Below are positions 53,027-64,000 of a stretch of 64,000 bases of DNA, one piece after another. Positions within the stretch are counted from its first letter, which is position 1. Each line of letters starts with the position of its first letter. A program made the translations under genes and the position numbers. A model generated the notes under the pieces. It worked only from the letters and a program-made list of their open reading frames with translations, did not search any database and had not been told where the DNA came from. The stretch lies in assembly GCA_034670405.1 (NCBI GenBank), contig JAXDDX010000002.1:6415501-6479500 (forward strand), given 5' to 3'. The stretch is from Hoplostethus atlanticus. Lineage: Eukaryota; Chordata; Actinopteri; Trachichthyiformes; Trachichthyidae.

Positions 53027-53929
53027 TTTGCATACATTTTATATTATATTATATATATGTGAGAAAGCCTGCCAGAGCATCGGCTTGTCGGGCGATGATG
53101 TACTAATTCCTAAAATCTAGAAAGATAAGCAATACTGACATTAATAAGTACCATCAACAGAAGAAAAAAAACATGACATGAAAAAGAAGAACTTCACCTC
53201 TTCAGGTTGACTCATGAGCCTCTGCAGCACCTCAGTAGCCCAGGACAGAGTGACCCACAGACACAAAATACAAACAGACATTATGAGCTATTATGCATTA
53301 TAAGCAATGAAACATGCACCCATCAGTTTGGCACACCCAGGACGTACTGGTGAGACTGGAGGGAAATGACTTGGTGAGAGTTTGAGTATTATTGTCCTTT
53401 GTTTTGAACATTGCAATAAAGTTGAAAGTCCATTTTTAACAGAGATTTGTGTTCAGTGATGCTTTTCATGAGCTGCAGTTTGGGTTGTTTTAGAGGGGAA
53501 ACTGATGGCAAGTTGTTCATTGTTTCTCAATGCAACTGCTCACTGAGTGTGCACCCTCAGAAGCTGGCAGGGAAACCAGCATCAGTTGATGGTTGGTTAG
53601 TTGAATGGAGGAGTGACATTGGGCCCAATGTCACACGCGTTGCGCTTCTTACAAATTGAAAATTGAAAACCTGGCAGTGAGCGGTTATCTGCTGCTACAT
53701 ATAAGCACCATGTGTTCTTTTGTCAGTATGATGTTAGCGGTCTTTGGAAGGAGAGTACTCTCAATACACTGAACCATTATAGACCAAGGATATGTTGCAG
53801 AACAAACTTTGTGTGGTTCAGCAAACCTTGGAAAACAAAACATGGCAAGAATGCGGCCTACTACACAGTCGAGTGAGTTCGCAGCCACAATATCTTTTGC
53901 CTAGAGAGACTTTCAACAATATCTTGGCA

Positions 53930-54275
53930 AAACCTCTTATGTGCTTCTCCACGCTCCCTGTTGAACCTTGTCTGGGTTGTTCAGGACTCATCACTGGCCA
54001 CTCCAGAACAGTCCAAGGTTTTCTCTTGAATCATTCCTAGGTCATTTATGATGTGTGTTTTGGGTCATTGTCCTGCCGGAGGACCCATGACCTTTCATTG
54101 ACCCCCAGTTTTCAGACACTGGGTAGCACATTTTACTCCAAAATGCCTTGGTAATCTTCTGATTTCATGATGCCCTTAGTGTAATCAAGACGTCCAGTAC
54201 CAGGGGCAGCAAAGCAGCTCCACATCATTATGGATCCTCTACCATATTTGACTGTAGGTAGGGTTTGTGTAAATA
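53930..54275 (-). mobile_element. Tc1-like transposase remnant
   Basis: On the minus strand, reading down from 54275, the frames give KYGRGSIMMWSCFAAPGTG, then MKSEDYQGILE, then VLRQDNDPKHTS, then WTVLEWPVMSPEQP. These are consecutive landmarks of the Tc1 catalytic domain: GGSVMVWGCF, the DNDPKH acidic residue region and WPSQSPDLNP. In-frame stops and at least one frame shift lie between them, so it is inactive. I could not find clear inverted repeats or TA target sites. It is a different family from the element at 23.9 kb. Confidence 0.85.
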
Positions 54276-55431
54276 AAAAAAAGAAATCAGACTGTAATTT
54301 CTGTTTCTAAAACGAACTGAAATGGCAGCACAGCGTTCCATCCTGAACTAATGAAATGAAATACAATAAAATGCTTTTCGTCAAGTCCAAAATGAGAATG
54401 GGTGTAAAGGAAAGTGTAAAGTTCTATGAAGGCCTCAGTGCATCAATACATGCTATGAACCTCCAAAAATTTACTTGTGCATTTCTTTAACAATGAACAC
54501 ACAAATAGCTACTTCAGACACATGTGCTTGACCCTACACCAAAATAATACAACTGAAACTATAAAAATAATAATAAAATATAGTAAAATCAAAAATGATG
54601 ACTAGCAAAATCTGAAAAGTTAAACTAATAGATAGATATAGATCGATCTGTGCAAGAGTAAAAACAAAAGACATTAAGTTTTTATGTTTTGACAAGATGA
54701 CGACCCTCCTCATTTCACCTAGAGTCCAGTGGGCTCACAGCACATTCTAAAATGCCAAAAATCACAACTATACATATTTCAACACACATAATAAAGAACT
54801 CTATTTAGAGTATGCTGTGACCGTGACATTGCTGGAGAATAATAATAATACTCCATCATAGCACGAGGGCAAGAGCAAAGACAGGGAATACTCTTTTTCC
54901 AGACAGTCTCATCCACATGTCCTCATATGCATCCACGCTTCCATACACTTTGCTGTGGATGTGAATCATTAGTCCTGTTTCTCTGACATCTTGAGTGCCA
55001 GGGTGGTGAGTCACTTGGCAGTTACAGTTAATCTGGCTTACCCAGTTACTCCGCAGGCTATGGCAGGTCTTGACTCATTTGGTGTGCCAAATGTTGCAAG
55101 ATGCTGTCATAACACTAGGTTGCCTTCTGTGAATGGAGGGGCTTGTTTCCAGGAAAAGACAATTAGAAAGGGCTACATATTGACAGAAAGCATGAGAGAA
55201 ATCTTCTTTGTTTAAGAATGAGTTGGGGAAAAGTACAGCCATGTGCCATTTACAAGGATGTTCATTTCTTAGACAATCAATCATAAACTGCCAACTTTGT
55301 TTTACTCGATGATGGGCTGTATCACACAGGAAATAAATACTGTTGGTGTGGTGTATGAATGAAAATCTGTTCTAAAATATTTGTCAAACAATTAAGGTAA
55401 GAACAATCAGGGTGGGAAATAAATGGAGTTG
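54276..55431. other. non-genic region
   Basis: AT-rich sequence between the second Tc1 fossil and the LTR-like element. It may include undetected 5' parts of the Tc1 copy, such as the sequence just right of 54275. No exon seen. Confidence 0.45.
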
Positions 55432-55436
55432 GTTGA

Positions 55437-55843
55437 TGTGACAGACTGGGGAGGGCTCGGTCGGGTGTGGTTGAGGTATTGGCGCAGGAGAGAATCAAGC
55501 TAGTAGGCTGGTTCTCCCTGCATCCAGTACTGGCCTGCGGCCAATTAAGACATTTTAACTGTGTTTGTCTTTCAGTCGAGGAGGAGACTGAAGGAGAAAG
55601 GAGCGGAGATGAGCTGGACTGGCGGCAGGTGCACTGCTAGCTTTGGAGCTCGGAAGCTGACCTGTGTTTGGAGCTGAAGGGTGTCCTGGAGCTAGCGAGA
55701 GGCACACTGGGAAAGCAGCAGTCGAGACCCAGGTTGTTTGATGTTGTATGTAGAATAAAACAGCATGTCGGCCAGTAAACTCTTCTCCTTCTGTCTCCTC
55801 CTCGACTGAAAGACACATGCCCCCCGCCTCCCAGTCTGCCACA
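55437..55843. mobile_element. LTR-like insertion, probable solo LTR (407 bp)
   Basis: The element begins TGTGACAGACTGGG and ends CCCAGTCTGCCACA, so it has TG...CA ends inside 14 bp imperfect inverted termini. It is flanked by a 5 bp direct repeat, GTTGA, at 55432-55436 and 55844-55848, the target-site length of Gypsy and BEL elements. It contains AATAAA (55753-55758) and no gag or pol. A 33 bp internal inverted repeat (one mismatch) lies at 55566-55598 and 55783-55815. The best reading is a solo LTR left by recombination; it looks whole as an LTR, with no internal region. A non-autonomous DNA transposon is the alternative. Confidence 0.65.
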
Positions 55844-55848
55844 GTTGA

Positions 55849-58646
55849 CTAGCAGATGATTTTCTGATTGATACAAAAAGATGATAAAGCATTTTAATAA
55901 TTGCAGGATAATTATGTATGACTGTGTGTTTGCCATCACCTCCAGGAGAATGACAGCGCCTGTTGCTGCCATCTTGTTTGTGGTCTCAGTTTCCACCAAT
56001 AACAAACATAACAAAGATAATGACATAAGCACATTTGGTTACTGCAAAATAAATAATGTCCTTTTGAACCCCTGCTTCTTTCTCTCGCTCTTGCCGTCTT
56101 CTGTTTTTCTCTTCCTCTCCTCCCACGCTTGCATTATCCCTTCTCTAATGGCAAGTATGTCTAACTCAGTGCAGTTGACTTTTCTCCTGTACATAAACAT
56201 ATTTCTGCTGCATGGTCAGCCGGCGCACAGGGATATAAACAAGAGACAATAAAAGAAGAAAATGTGTCATCCACTGGCTGACTCTTGTGTCACATCACAT
56301 CGAGTCGTTCACAGCATGGCGACTTTTTAGACCTGTTGAGTTTTAAAGCCAATTAGCTCAAGACAAGCAACTCCTTTGGGATCTGTGATATGAAATTCCT
56401 GTTGCCATGGAAGCAAAATCGATGGGAAACATTTGAACAGCAAACTTTGGTCAAGTCAAAGATACCTTAGGGTTGGAAGGTCAAGATCAGTTTGCAGACA
56501 TTCTCCAGAAGCAGATCATAACATGATTACCTCCATTTATATTCATAGGTTACATGTAAGCAGCAGGCTATACACACATGGTCACAGCAGTTGTTAGTTA
56601 ACTATCACAGTAGCTAACAATGGATGGAAATAGGGAATGGAGAACAAAAGACAAGGCAAACATTGTACTTATACAACTATATTTATACTGGGATTGTTGT
56701 TCTTAAGTAAATAAGTAAAATTAAATCTCACATGAGATACCAGATTCACTGTTGGGAATCCGTGGGTGGTTTGCTTTTGAAGCTCCACACATTTTGCATT
56801 AATTATTATCGCATTTACCCCTTAGATAGACACACAAATAAATCCATACAAGCCACCTCACATTAAAAAAAAGGTATGAGCCAAAGCACATACTAAAAAA
56901 ATATTATGTCTTGCAATATTGATCAATGTAATGGTCAGGACGCTCTCTATTTCTTCTCTTCCTTTCTCGACATTGGCGTGACCTTCCTGCAGTGTGATTG
57001 GACTATCACAGAAACAATGGCTTCGATGAGCTGCCCTATGAATATCCTAACAGGTACATGCCTCATTTCTCTGTCAAATCGATCACAGACGCAGCTCGTA
57101 CTGTGAGATTTATAAAGGGCTTAGACTATTCTATGCCCACAGTGACTTGTAGGTCTGGATACTTGTATTGATTGAAAGAGCACAAGATCAAATACTGCAG
57201 GCAAATATGGTGCGCGGGATGATGGTGGTGTTTATTTCTTGTTTCCATCCCTTAGAGTCTTTGTTTTAAACATGATTGGTAATTAACGCTCTTTGCTAGT
57301 GTAATGATCACTCAAATCCATTGACCTTTGTCTATCAGGAACACTATGGGAGACTCAAATCAATATTCTATTCACTACAGGGTTAAATAAGGGGATGAAG
57401 GGATAAGGGATAAAATTCATATCTGCTCTTTATGTACAGCATATAAAATCAATCATAATTTGAATGGTTTACTAAGAACAATTACATTGAAATCTTTGCG
57501 CTGCAAATTTCAGTAACTAACCACATTTTTGCATATAATTGACAGTCAAATAGTGCAATTGCAGTATAAATAAAAAAGGACAATAAAATCCAAGAGTAGA
57601 GTTAGAGTTCCTATATATGGATCGGCCTGTTTCCCTCCTAGTCTTTCTTTCTTTAGCACAAACCCTGGCATGCCTTCACCTGATTCTCCTGCTCTCACTG
57701 TGTTGTTTCACATGAGGCAATGTAGCTACTACTTCTACTTGTCATTGCATTGCATTGTATTATTTATTTTATTTATTTATTTTTAAGTAGCAGGCAACGT
57801 GCAAACTCCTTTTCAAGAGTCCTTCCAAAACTGGAAATACGACAGCACACAATTTCCCAGGTATATCCACTCAACCAGATCATGGAGGCCAACATTTCTT
57901 TTATAATTGATATTTAGATCACCACCAACCAGCAGGAGGCCAATGCCTATAATAAAATGGTTAATCCCATATTAAACTCCTAACACCAAAAATGTTCAAA
58001 TGAACATGTTCAAACACCATGCACTCATATTCATTTCATGTCAGCTTCTCCCATACCACAGGCCTTGCATTCTGCTCCTGAAATCCAATGTCATAGCGTT
58101 ATTTAATCAGCAGCTCCATCTGCACTGGCATTAATTACATTCCTAATGAAAAAGGGGAGGAAAAGTATGGCCTCCAACTTCTTTCCTCCCCCTCTTTCCT
58201 GAATTACCATTTTCTTGATAGATCACCAGAGATGGAAAATAATTATGTGATTTTCAGGGAAATACTATGAGCAGTCATGATGAATTCAGATGTTTTAATG
58301 GCATGTTTAGGCACAGCTCAGCATAATGTAGTGTGATCCATTGAGTTAAATACCTGTATTAACTACAAAACCCCAGGGCAGCTTAGGCCTTTGTGCAACA
58401 CATTGCTTGGGAATGAACTGTGTATCTCACACTTCATTATCAAAGGTGTAATTTGAACTGTTGAAGTGGAAAGCCAACAGAATCAGAAATCAGATAAAGA
58501 CATTGTGCATGCAACACAAGGGTGGCGGGGGTGGCTGCCCTCATGGGCCCTCTAAATACCTGCCATTCAAATGTGAATTACTGCAAGTGTCTGCACCATC
58601 ATGCTGAATTTCCTGCAAGGAAAGTGTATTTATACGGCCTGTTTCA
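55849..58646. other. non-genic region
   Basis: Single-copy-looking sequence with an AT-rich (TTTA)n run at about 57760-57784. No supported exon. Confidence 0.5.
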
Positions 58647-58788
58647 AAAGTAGGTATACATTGTACATTGTATAGATTTTCTTAAAATGACTAAATAAGT
58701 AAAACATGACTATAATTTTACAGTTTTCTTTTTCTTAATAATAATATTATTATTGTTATTATTCTTTTTTAAATTGTATACCTACTTT
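58647..58788. repeat. 14 bp inverted repeat
   Basis: AAAGTAGGTATACA (58647-58660) and TGTATACCTACTTT (58775-58788) are exact reverse complements enclosing 114 AT-rich bases. The right arm lies at the presumed 3' end of the L2 LINE fragment. Confidence 0.5.
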
Positions 58789-59790
58789 GGACATGGTTAC
58801 AAAGTTCTTCATAACCAGGAAAAAAATCAACAATGACAAAGATCAAGGATAAATAAGAGAGATATGACAGAAAGAACAATGAAGTATAAAACATAAAAGC
58901 CAAAGGGACAAAACAAAAGGAATAAATAAATATGAGACAAGGCAACAAGGATAAAATAACTGAGAAGTGATTTAAAAGATGATACTGACTCTGCCAGCTT
59001 GAGCCTCTCAGGCAAGGTGTTTTAAAGTCTAGGAGCCCTGACGGCAAAAGCCCAGTCACCTTTAGTCTTTAGCCTGGACACAGCAACAGTCAGAGGGGTC
59101 CTGCCTGAGGATCTCAGGCTGCGTGCAGGCTCGTAAGGGATCAGGAGATCAGAAAGATAACTGGGGGCCAGGCCATGCAAGGCCTTAAAAACAAACAATA
59201 AAACCTTCAAATCATTTCTAAAATGAACGGGCAGCCAGTGAAGAGACACTAAAATAGGGGAGATATGATCCCGTCTTTTAGTCTTAGTTAAAAGCTGTGC
59301 TGCAGCATTTTGAACACACTGGAGGTGTCCTATCTCTTTTTGGTTCAGGCATGTACAGGGCATTGCAGTTGTCAAGGCGAGATTAAATAAAAGCATGTAT
59401 AATCCTTTCTGTATCACTGAAGTTTAAGACAGATCTAATGTTCGCAATATTTCTGAGATGGAAAAAGCAAGACTAAACAAGCTGTTGCGCCAAGTTAAGG
59501 CTCAGGCCGAAAAGGACTCCCAAGTTTTTGGAGGCAGGCTTAATATTCTGATTTCGTGGACCAAGGTCAGGTCAAATCAGGCTGGATACACTGGACCTAT
59601 AACAAGGACTTCAGTTTTGTCAGAATTTAATTGTAGAAATTTTGGACATCCAGTCCTTGACATCTGATAAACAACTATGCAGACAGGCCAATTTATTTAG
59701 TTCACTCGGCTTGACTGAGAGGTACAACTGGGTATCATCTGTATAACAGTGAAAGGAGATGCCGTTCATGAATTTCAAACAAACCGCTGT
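58770..59790 (-). mobile_element. LINE, L2-type, 3' part of ORF2 and tail
   Basis: On the minus strand the translation starts at about 59785 with LKFMNGISFHCYTDDTQLY (catalytic site at 59722-59745, YADD altered to YTDD), continues with LACLHSCLSDVKDWM, and after frame breaks gives VQNAAAQLLTKTKRRDHI, LVSLHWLPVHFRNDLKVLL, ALHGLAPSYLSDLL and GDWAFAVRAPRLLNTLPERL. This is the conserved C-terminal half of an L2/CR1-group LINE polyprotein. The 5' portion is truncated, as is usual for LINE insertions. An AT-rich tail near 58740-58790 may be its 3' end. Confidence 0.9.
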
Positions 59791-60254
59791 TGCTGCTGCC
59801 GCTAACTTAAATACATTGCTTCCTCTGTGCCAGAGAATTTTTCCGAGGGGAGGACCTACCCGACACTGGGTGTTTTAGAACAGCAAATGTAAAAGCTTTT
59901 ATGAACTAGGTGAATTATATTAATTAAATGCCCTGTACCTTGTTTGCCCTCATAGATTAAGAAGAGGTGGGAAACAGGTGAGAGGTTTGTTAGGAATGGG
60001 CAAGGAGATTATTGATCCAAACATTGATTTTTACGCAGTGGATAGAGGAGGGGAAAAAAAAAGAATTCCACTTGTCTGGACACTTAATATGTGCGGGTGC
60101 AACATGCTGGAGGAATCTTGACAACATTTCAGATGGCTCCATATATAACATGCCATCTGATATGACATCTGTTGTTAGTGATGCCCCGTGATTCTGTTTC
60201 ATCTTGTGTGTTTGTAAACCCTCTACTGGTCACATGGGTGACCAAGCAATTCCA

Positions 60255-60360
60255 TGCAAGTCAAGCGGATTGGAGACTCTACATTACCCATAGGTATGAA
60301 TGTCAGTGATTGTCTATGTTAATTCTGCATGAACTGGCAACCGGTCCAGGGTGTTTCCCA
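60255..60360 (+). repeat. degenerate teleost interspersed repeat
   Basis: The segment reads GGAGACTCTACATTACCCATAGG, then TGAACTGGCAACCGGTCCAGGGTGT. It is a diverged copy of the very common fish repeat containing 'ctctaaattgcccctaggtgtgaatg' and 'gaactggcgacctgtccagggtgt'. It abuts a Tc1-like fossil on its right. Confidence 0.6.
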
Positions 60361-60850
60361 TGTACCTAATAAAGAGTAGGGCTATCCTTTGCCTTCAGAT
60401 CAGCTTCAGTCCTCCTTGGAATGCTGTCATATGTGTGCTAAATAATATGTAGTGAGATATTGGACCATTCTTCAAGAAGGAAAGCCTCCCGTTCTTTGAG
60501 GGATGAGGGATGTGGAAATCTACTTCTTTTAAAAGTGATGTTTAGATCTGGTGAGTGGGGAAAGCCATGGAAGGCACTTGACTTTATCTAGTCAAGTCAA
60601 TGGATGAGACTAAATGAGAGTGGGCCAGCTGAAGCACCGTACTCACAAAGGTTTGGGGAAGCAGCAACAACTCTTTTATCTGTTCTTCAGATTATTTGTA
60701 ATAGCAAGTGGGGATAGGTCAGAGTACTCACCCGGGTAGGGTTTCCGAGTCGACCACAACATACAGAGCAATCATCAGTCCTAATGACTCCCATGAGGTG
60801 GCTGTCATTACCATTATAGATCCACCACCATGTTAACATGGTAAACGTTT
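60361..60850 (-). mobile_element. Tc1-like transposase remnant of a third family
   Basis: Minus-strand translation from about 60850 downwards gives GGGSIMVM, then HGFPHSPDLN, REAFLLEEWSNIS and, at the C-terminal end, YDSIPRRTEADLKAKDSPT. These match in order a Tc1 transposase's GGGSVMVWG, WPPQSPDLNPIE, EEW and PRRIEAVLKAKGG blocks. The plus-strand start, ATGTACCTAATAAAG (60360-60374), matches the terminal sequence of a widespread fish family ending in CCTAATAAAGTGGCC. The copy has stops, and part of the centre is lost or too diverged to read. Confidence 0.75.
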
Positions 60851-62024
60851 AAATTTTTCTAAACGCAGGGGTGAACAAAGAACCAAACCTTTGGTGCTTT
60901 GTTCTTGAGGTTATGCATCTTTGTATATTGGCCTTGGATACAAGTGGTTTCTGAATGGCAGAATCCCCTGTATTAGCTATGTCAATCAAAAAATGGTTAC
61001 TAACTTTAAAAACATGAATCAAACTTTGGATGTTTCTTCAGAAAATTGTATTGAATTAATCGAGTAGTGAAAAGGGTAATTGCTTTGATATGCATTTTAA
61101 TTAGTTTCCCTTCTTTCTTTATGCCAACACTGTAATCAAGAATATCTCAGAGATCAGAAGAATTAAATGACGAAGCATCTATAAACAGCAATTTGCCCTA
61201 GTCTTGATGTTTTCCTCTAATGCACTTCAAACAAATGAATGGTACTAAAGAAATAATCTTTAATTGCAAAGACAGACCCAGAAAAAGTACATCTTTGCAC
61301 AAGTAATAAATAATCACTTCAAAAGGTATTAAACCACGGAAGAGGTATTAAGAGAGTTAATAATACTAGAAATTGTTAAGAAGTACAATCTTTAAGATGT
61401 ATCTCATAACTTTGCAGGCTGACCACAGAACATAAGACTAAACAATTTAGTCTGGAAATAAAATATGCATAATAAAAGATAGAGCTGATGTCTGGTCAGG
61501 TCTTATTAAAGAATAAAATAATACATTTATAAACTATTTACTTAAAGTTACATATTTGATATTTACATAACAATTTACAGCACTTTAAAGACAAATTCCG
61601 GACAGAAAACAAATTCCTACATGTAATAGCTGTCTTCCACTCTTGTGAAAATACACTATACCATAAAGAAGTTAATAGAAGATAATTATATTATTTTGTC
61701 CAACAGCTGGCTTATTGCCAATCAGAGCCACTATATCAACATCTGCAATCAACTGCAAATCTCAGCTGGAGCCTTTCATGACCTCATGCCACAGTTCATC
61801 AAGCCTAAGACAGTGGAATAACACTCTTACTTTCACATTCAGGGCTGATTGTGACATTTCCAGTACAACCCACAATGTTGATTGGGCTTGATTGCACCAA
61901 CTTTCAGAGCTTTTGATTGCATATTTGTTGATTTGTCCACAGAAAGGTAATTTGGGTAAGTAGTAGCTTTGGAACATTGGTGCCTGAAAATAAATTGCAT
62001 GTGTGACTCTCTCCAGTACTTCCG

Positions 62025-62060
62025 ATGTGCCCTTGAGCAAGGCATCTACCTACAAAATTG
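62025..62060 (+). repeat. short SINE-like fragment
   Basis: ATGTGCCCTTGAGCAAGGCATCTACC matches the 'cccttgagcaaggcacctaa' phrase of common fish repeats. Neighbouring sequence on both sides is not recognisable as the same family. Confidence 0.4.
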
Positions 62061-62457
62061 AGTTACTCAGTCTTTAACACCAAAGAACCGAAAACTCCCA
62101 GGTGAATGTGTGTGCCTCGCCTCCATACAACAGCCTCTAGGCCATTGCAAAGCTCAGTTCATGTACCTTGTTAGAATAAATGGCAAAGAAAGGTTGGGTA
62201 TGTAGCTTTAGGAGGGCAAAATTAAAATACATAATCTTTGTATGCTTTAATGGAGTAGGGGGAAAGGAAAGGAAAGACTTCAACAGCAAATATCTTCAGC
62301 TTCATTGTTAATTTTTAGCACGTGGGTAAGGATCTAAGATGTTCATCCCAGGGGTCACCAGGGTACCAGATTCGGTGAACTCCACCTGGCAACCATCTCA
62401 TCTCAACACCCTGAAGCAGCTGTCCTCTTACCTGGGTTCATTACCCCTATAACATCT

Positions 62458-62545
62458 GGCCTCTCTCTCTCTCTCGCTCTGTCTCCCTGTCCCTCTGTCT
62501 GTCTTTCTCTCTCTATCTCTTTCTTTCTTCCTTTCTGTCTTTCCA
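62458..62545. repeat. pyrimidine-rich low-complexity tract
   Basis: CT, TCTG and TTTC words on the plus strand; the KERDRERKTDRG frame opposite is produced by it. Confidence 0.85.
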
Positions 62546-63673
62546 TCCCATTCATTTTTCTTCTTTTCTTTTAGATTTCTTACCACTGTGAACTGAAGTA
62601 ATAGTAGTAGGAAAAACAATAAAGGATTGCAAATAATGAATAGCAAACATAAATACGGACACACACACGCACTCACACACATTCTGCTGTTGCAGTTTTG
62701 TGTAACAGCGGGAAGCATATCATAACGAAGATATAGGAATAGGAATACAAATACAAATACAACCTAGGATACAAATTGCTTTGGCCTCACTTGTCTGAGA
62801 GTATCGCTCAATATGACCTCCAAAATTGGTTATTGACCGCTCACCACAATGGTTCAGACCCAATAAACAATTATATGCTGGCATGGAACAAATCCTCTGG
62901 GTTCCAAAATCAACTTCTGAATTAGAAAGGTGTAACCCTGAGGGGCCAGAGAAAATGCCAGCATACCACCAAAATTTGTGACTAGTTGTATGCTGAGCAT
63001 TTTAAACTTTTAAAATGTTTCCTCCTGAACATTGCCTTATTTGATTTTCTTAATCAAAACTAAGTCCATGGTGCATACTTCCAGGGACATGGTAAACAAA
63101 GAATGCAGATTTGTTATAATTGTTCCCCCCAATTAAAATTGGGGGTGGGACATTGGATTGATCTCCATCTGTTTATTCATTAATTTTTTCATTTGTTTGT
63201 TTGTTCGACCGTCACACACGATATCTTGGACAGGTTCAGAAAACTTTTGGTAAATGATTCATCTCACTATCATTCCACCATCTGTTTTTTATCCCTCATG
63301 TTGAGAACCTTTTCCTTTGTGCTTGCTGGATGCAGGTTACAATAATCCCTAACTGCAAAGGCAATGTTAGGACAGCTTCCCTCTCATTCATGTGTAAGCC
63401 TCCATATTGTGTAACATATAGTAACCATAGTAACCATTTTTGAGAGACTCCCAACCATTTTTTTCTCTGTTTTCGTGTTGTATTAGTGTTTAGTTTATCA
63501 CAGTTTAAAGTTCATCAAATCTGTGTCACAGGTTTCTTTTATTTAGCAGTCATCGCAGAGTTTTAGTTAGTTTAGTTAACCAGTCTGAAGAGGTCGGCGA
63601 TCTGTTTGGACATTGTCATCATGTTTGTTCTGGGATCTACCAGGAGGTTTCTATCCAGAGTTGGATTTATTTT

Positions 63674-63675
<2 letters not shown>

Positions 63676-63719
<44 letters not shown>
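63676..63719. repeat. (CT)n microsatellite
   Basis: 22 uninterrupted CT units. Confidence 0.95.
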
Positions 63720-63723
<4 letters not shown>

Positions 63724-64000
63724 CCTGCTGTCTCCTCACCGCCATTCATAAAGGACGGTAGTGTCACTTTCAATTAAAGGGCCCCGACATTTTGGTTTAT
63801 TTAAAGTTGGTTGTATATGAGCGCTCTCAATTAGTTTATGTTAAGAGTGATTGTGATTGATTTGTATATATTAAGAATCACATTGTGCATTTCCATGTTC
63901 TGTTTATCATTTCAATCATTCCCCTTGCCTTAGAAATAATCCCTTTTCACTTAACAACATTTTAATAAATCATTGCTGTAGTTAAAGTAATTTCACTGGT

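Larger units (their letters stand above)
40054..53929. other. long non-genic single-copy region
   Basis: Nearly 14 kb without a supported gene. A TG repeat, a possible SINE, one repeat tail and a short AC repeat are listed. The tail-like words near 50830-50930 (ATTTTATTGTATATTTTAG, then CTATCTATCTATA) may be a LINE 3' end. The block 49130-49560 is repeat-free and a candidate conserved element. Frames of 60-103 residues here have no recognisable domain. Confidence 0.5.
60851..64000. other. non-genic region to window end
   Basis: AT-rich sequence with two pyrimidine tracts and a SINE-like fragment, all listed. No supported exon. Confidence 0.5.

Noticed and set aside
55555-56032. Minus-strand frames of 95 and 131 residues
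   Set aside because: They run through the LTR-like element and its edge; no protein family is recognisable.

Overview
The window looks like a gene-poor stretch of a teleost fish chromosome. The evidence is dense (CA)n, (CT)n and (GATA)n microsatellites, AT-rich single-copy sequence, and remnants of fish-typical transposons: three unrelated Tc1-like elements, two L2-type LINE fragments, a Ty3/Gypsy fossil, an LTR-like insertion and short teleost interspersed repeats. The only host gene I can support is on the minus strand with three exons and GT-AG introns. It encodes cytochrome c oxidase subunit 7C (cox7c), 63 codons, the normal length of the family.

Layout. 1-13.9 kb: no gene; microsatellites, a 0.5 kb GATA array and one short interspersed repeat. 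13.9-15.0 kb: an interspersed repeat beside a minus-strand L2 reverse-transcriptase fragment. 15-23.3 kb: no gene; ends in a pure (CT)139 tract. 23.9-25.0 kb: an internally deleted Tc1 element with TA target sites and long inverted repeats. 26.85-29.1 kb: cox7c, with a promoter carrying ZNF143-, ETS- and E2F-like sites. 29.8-31.2 kb: Ty3/Gypsy fossil. 31.7-32.4 kb: two 110 bp arms in inverted orientation, 108/110 identical, unexplained by any family I recognise. 32.7-53.9 kb: mostly single-copy non-coding sequence. 53.9-64 kb: a Tc1 fossil, a 407 bp LTR-like element, an L2 LINE 3' part, a third Tc1-like fossil and single-copy sequence.

In mammals COX7C lies in a large gene desert, so the emptiness around the fish gene agrees with what is known of that locus. 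Some of the single-copy DNA may be regulatory, but conservation cannot be judged from one sequence. No operon, CRISPR array, phage or new multi-gene system is visible. Most open frames here are chance frames through repeats. The most unusual items are the near-identical inverted arms at 31.7/32.4 kb, the LTR-like element with a 33 bp internal inverted repeat at 55.4 kb, the interleaved inverted repeats at 7.93 kb, and a coding-like but unrecognised frame at 39.8-40.05 kb.
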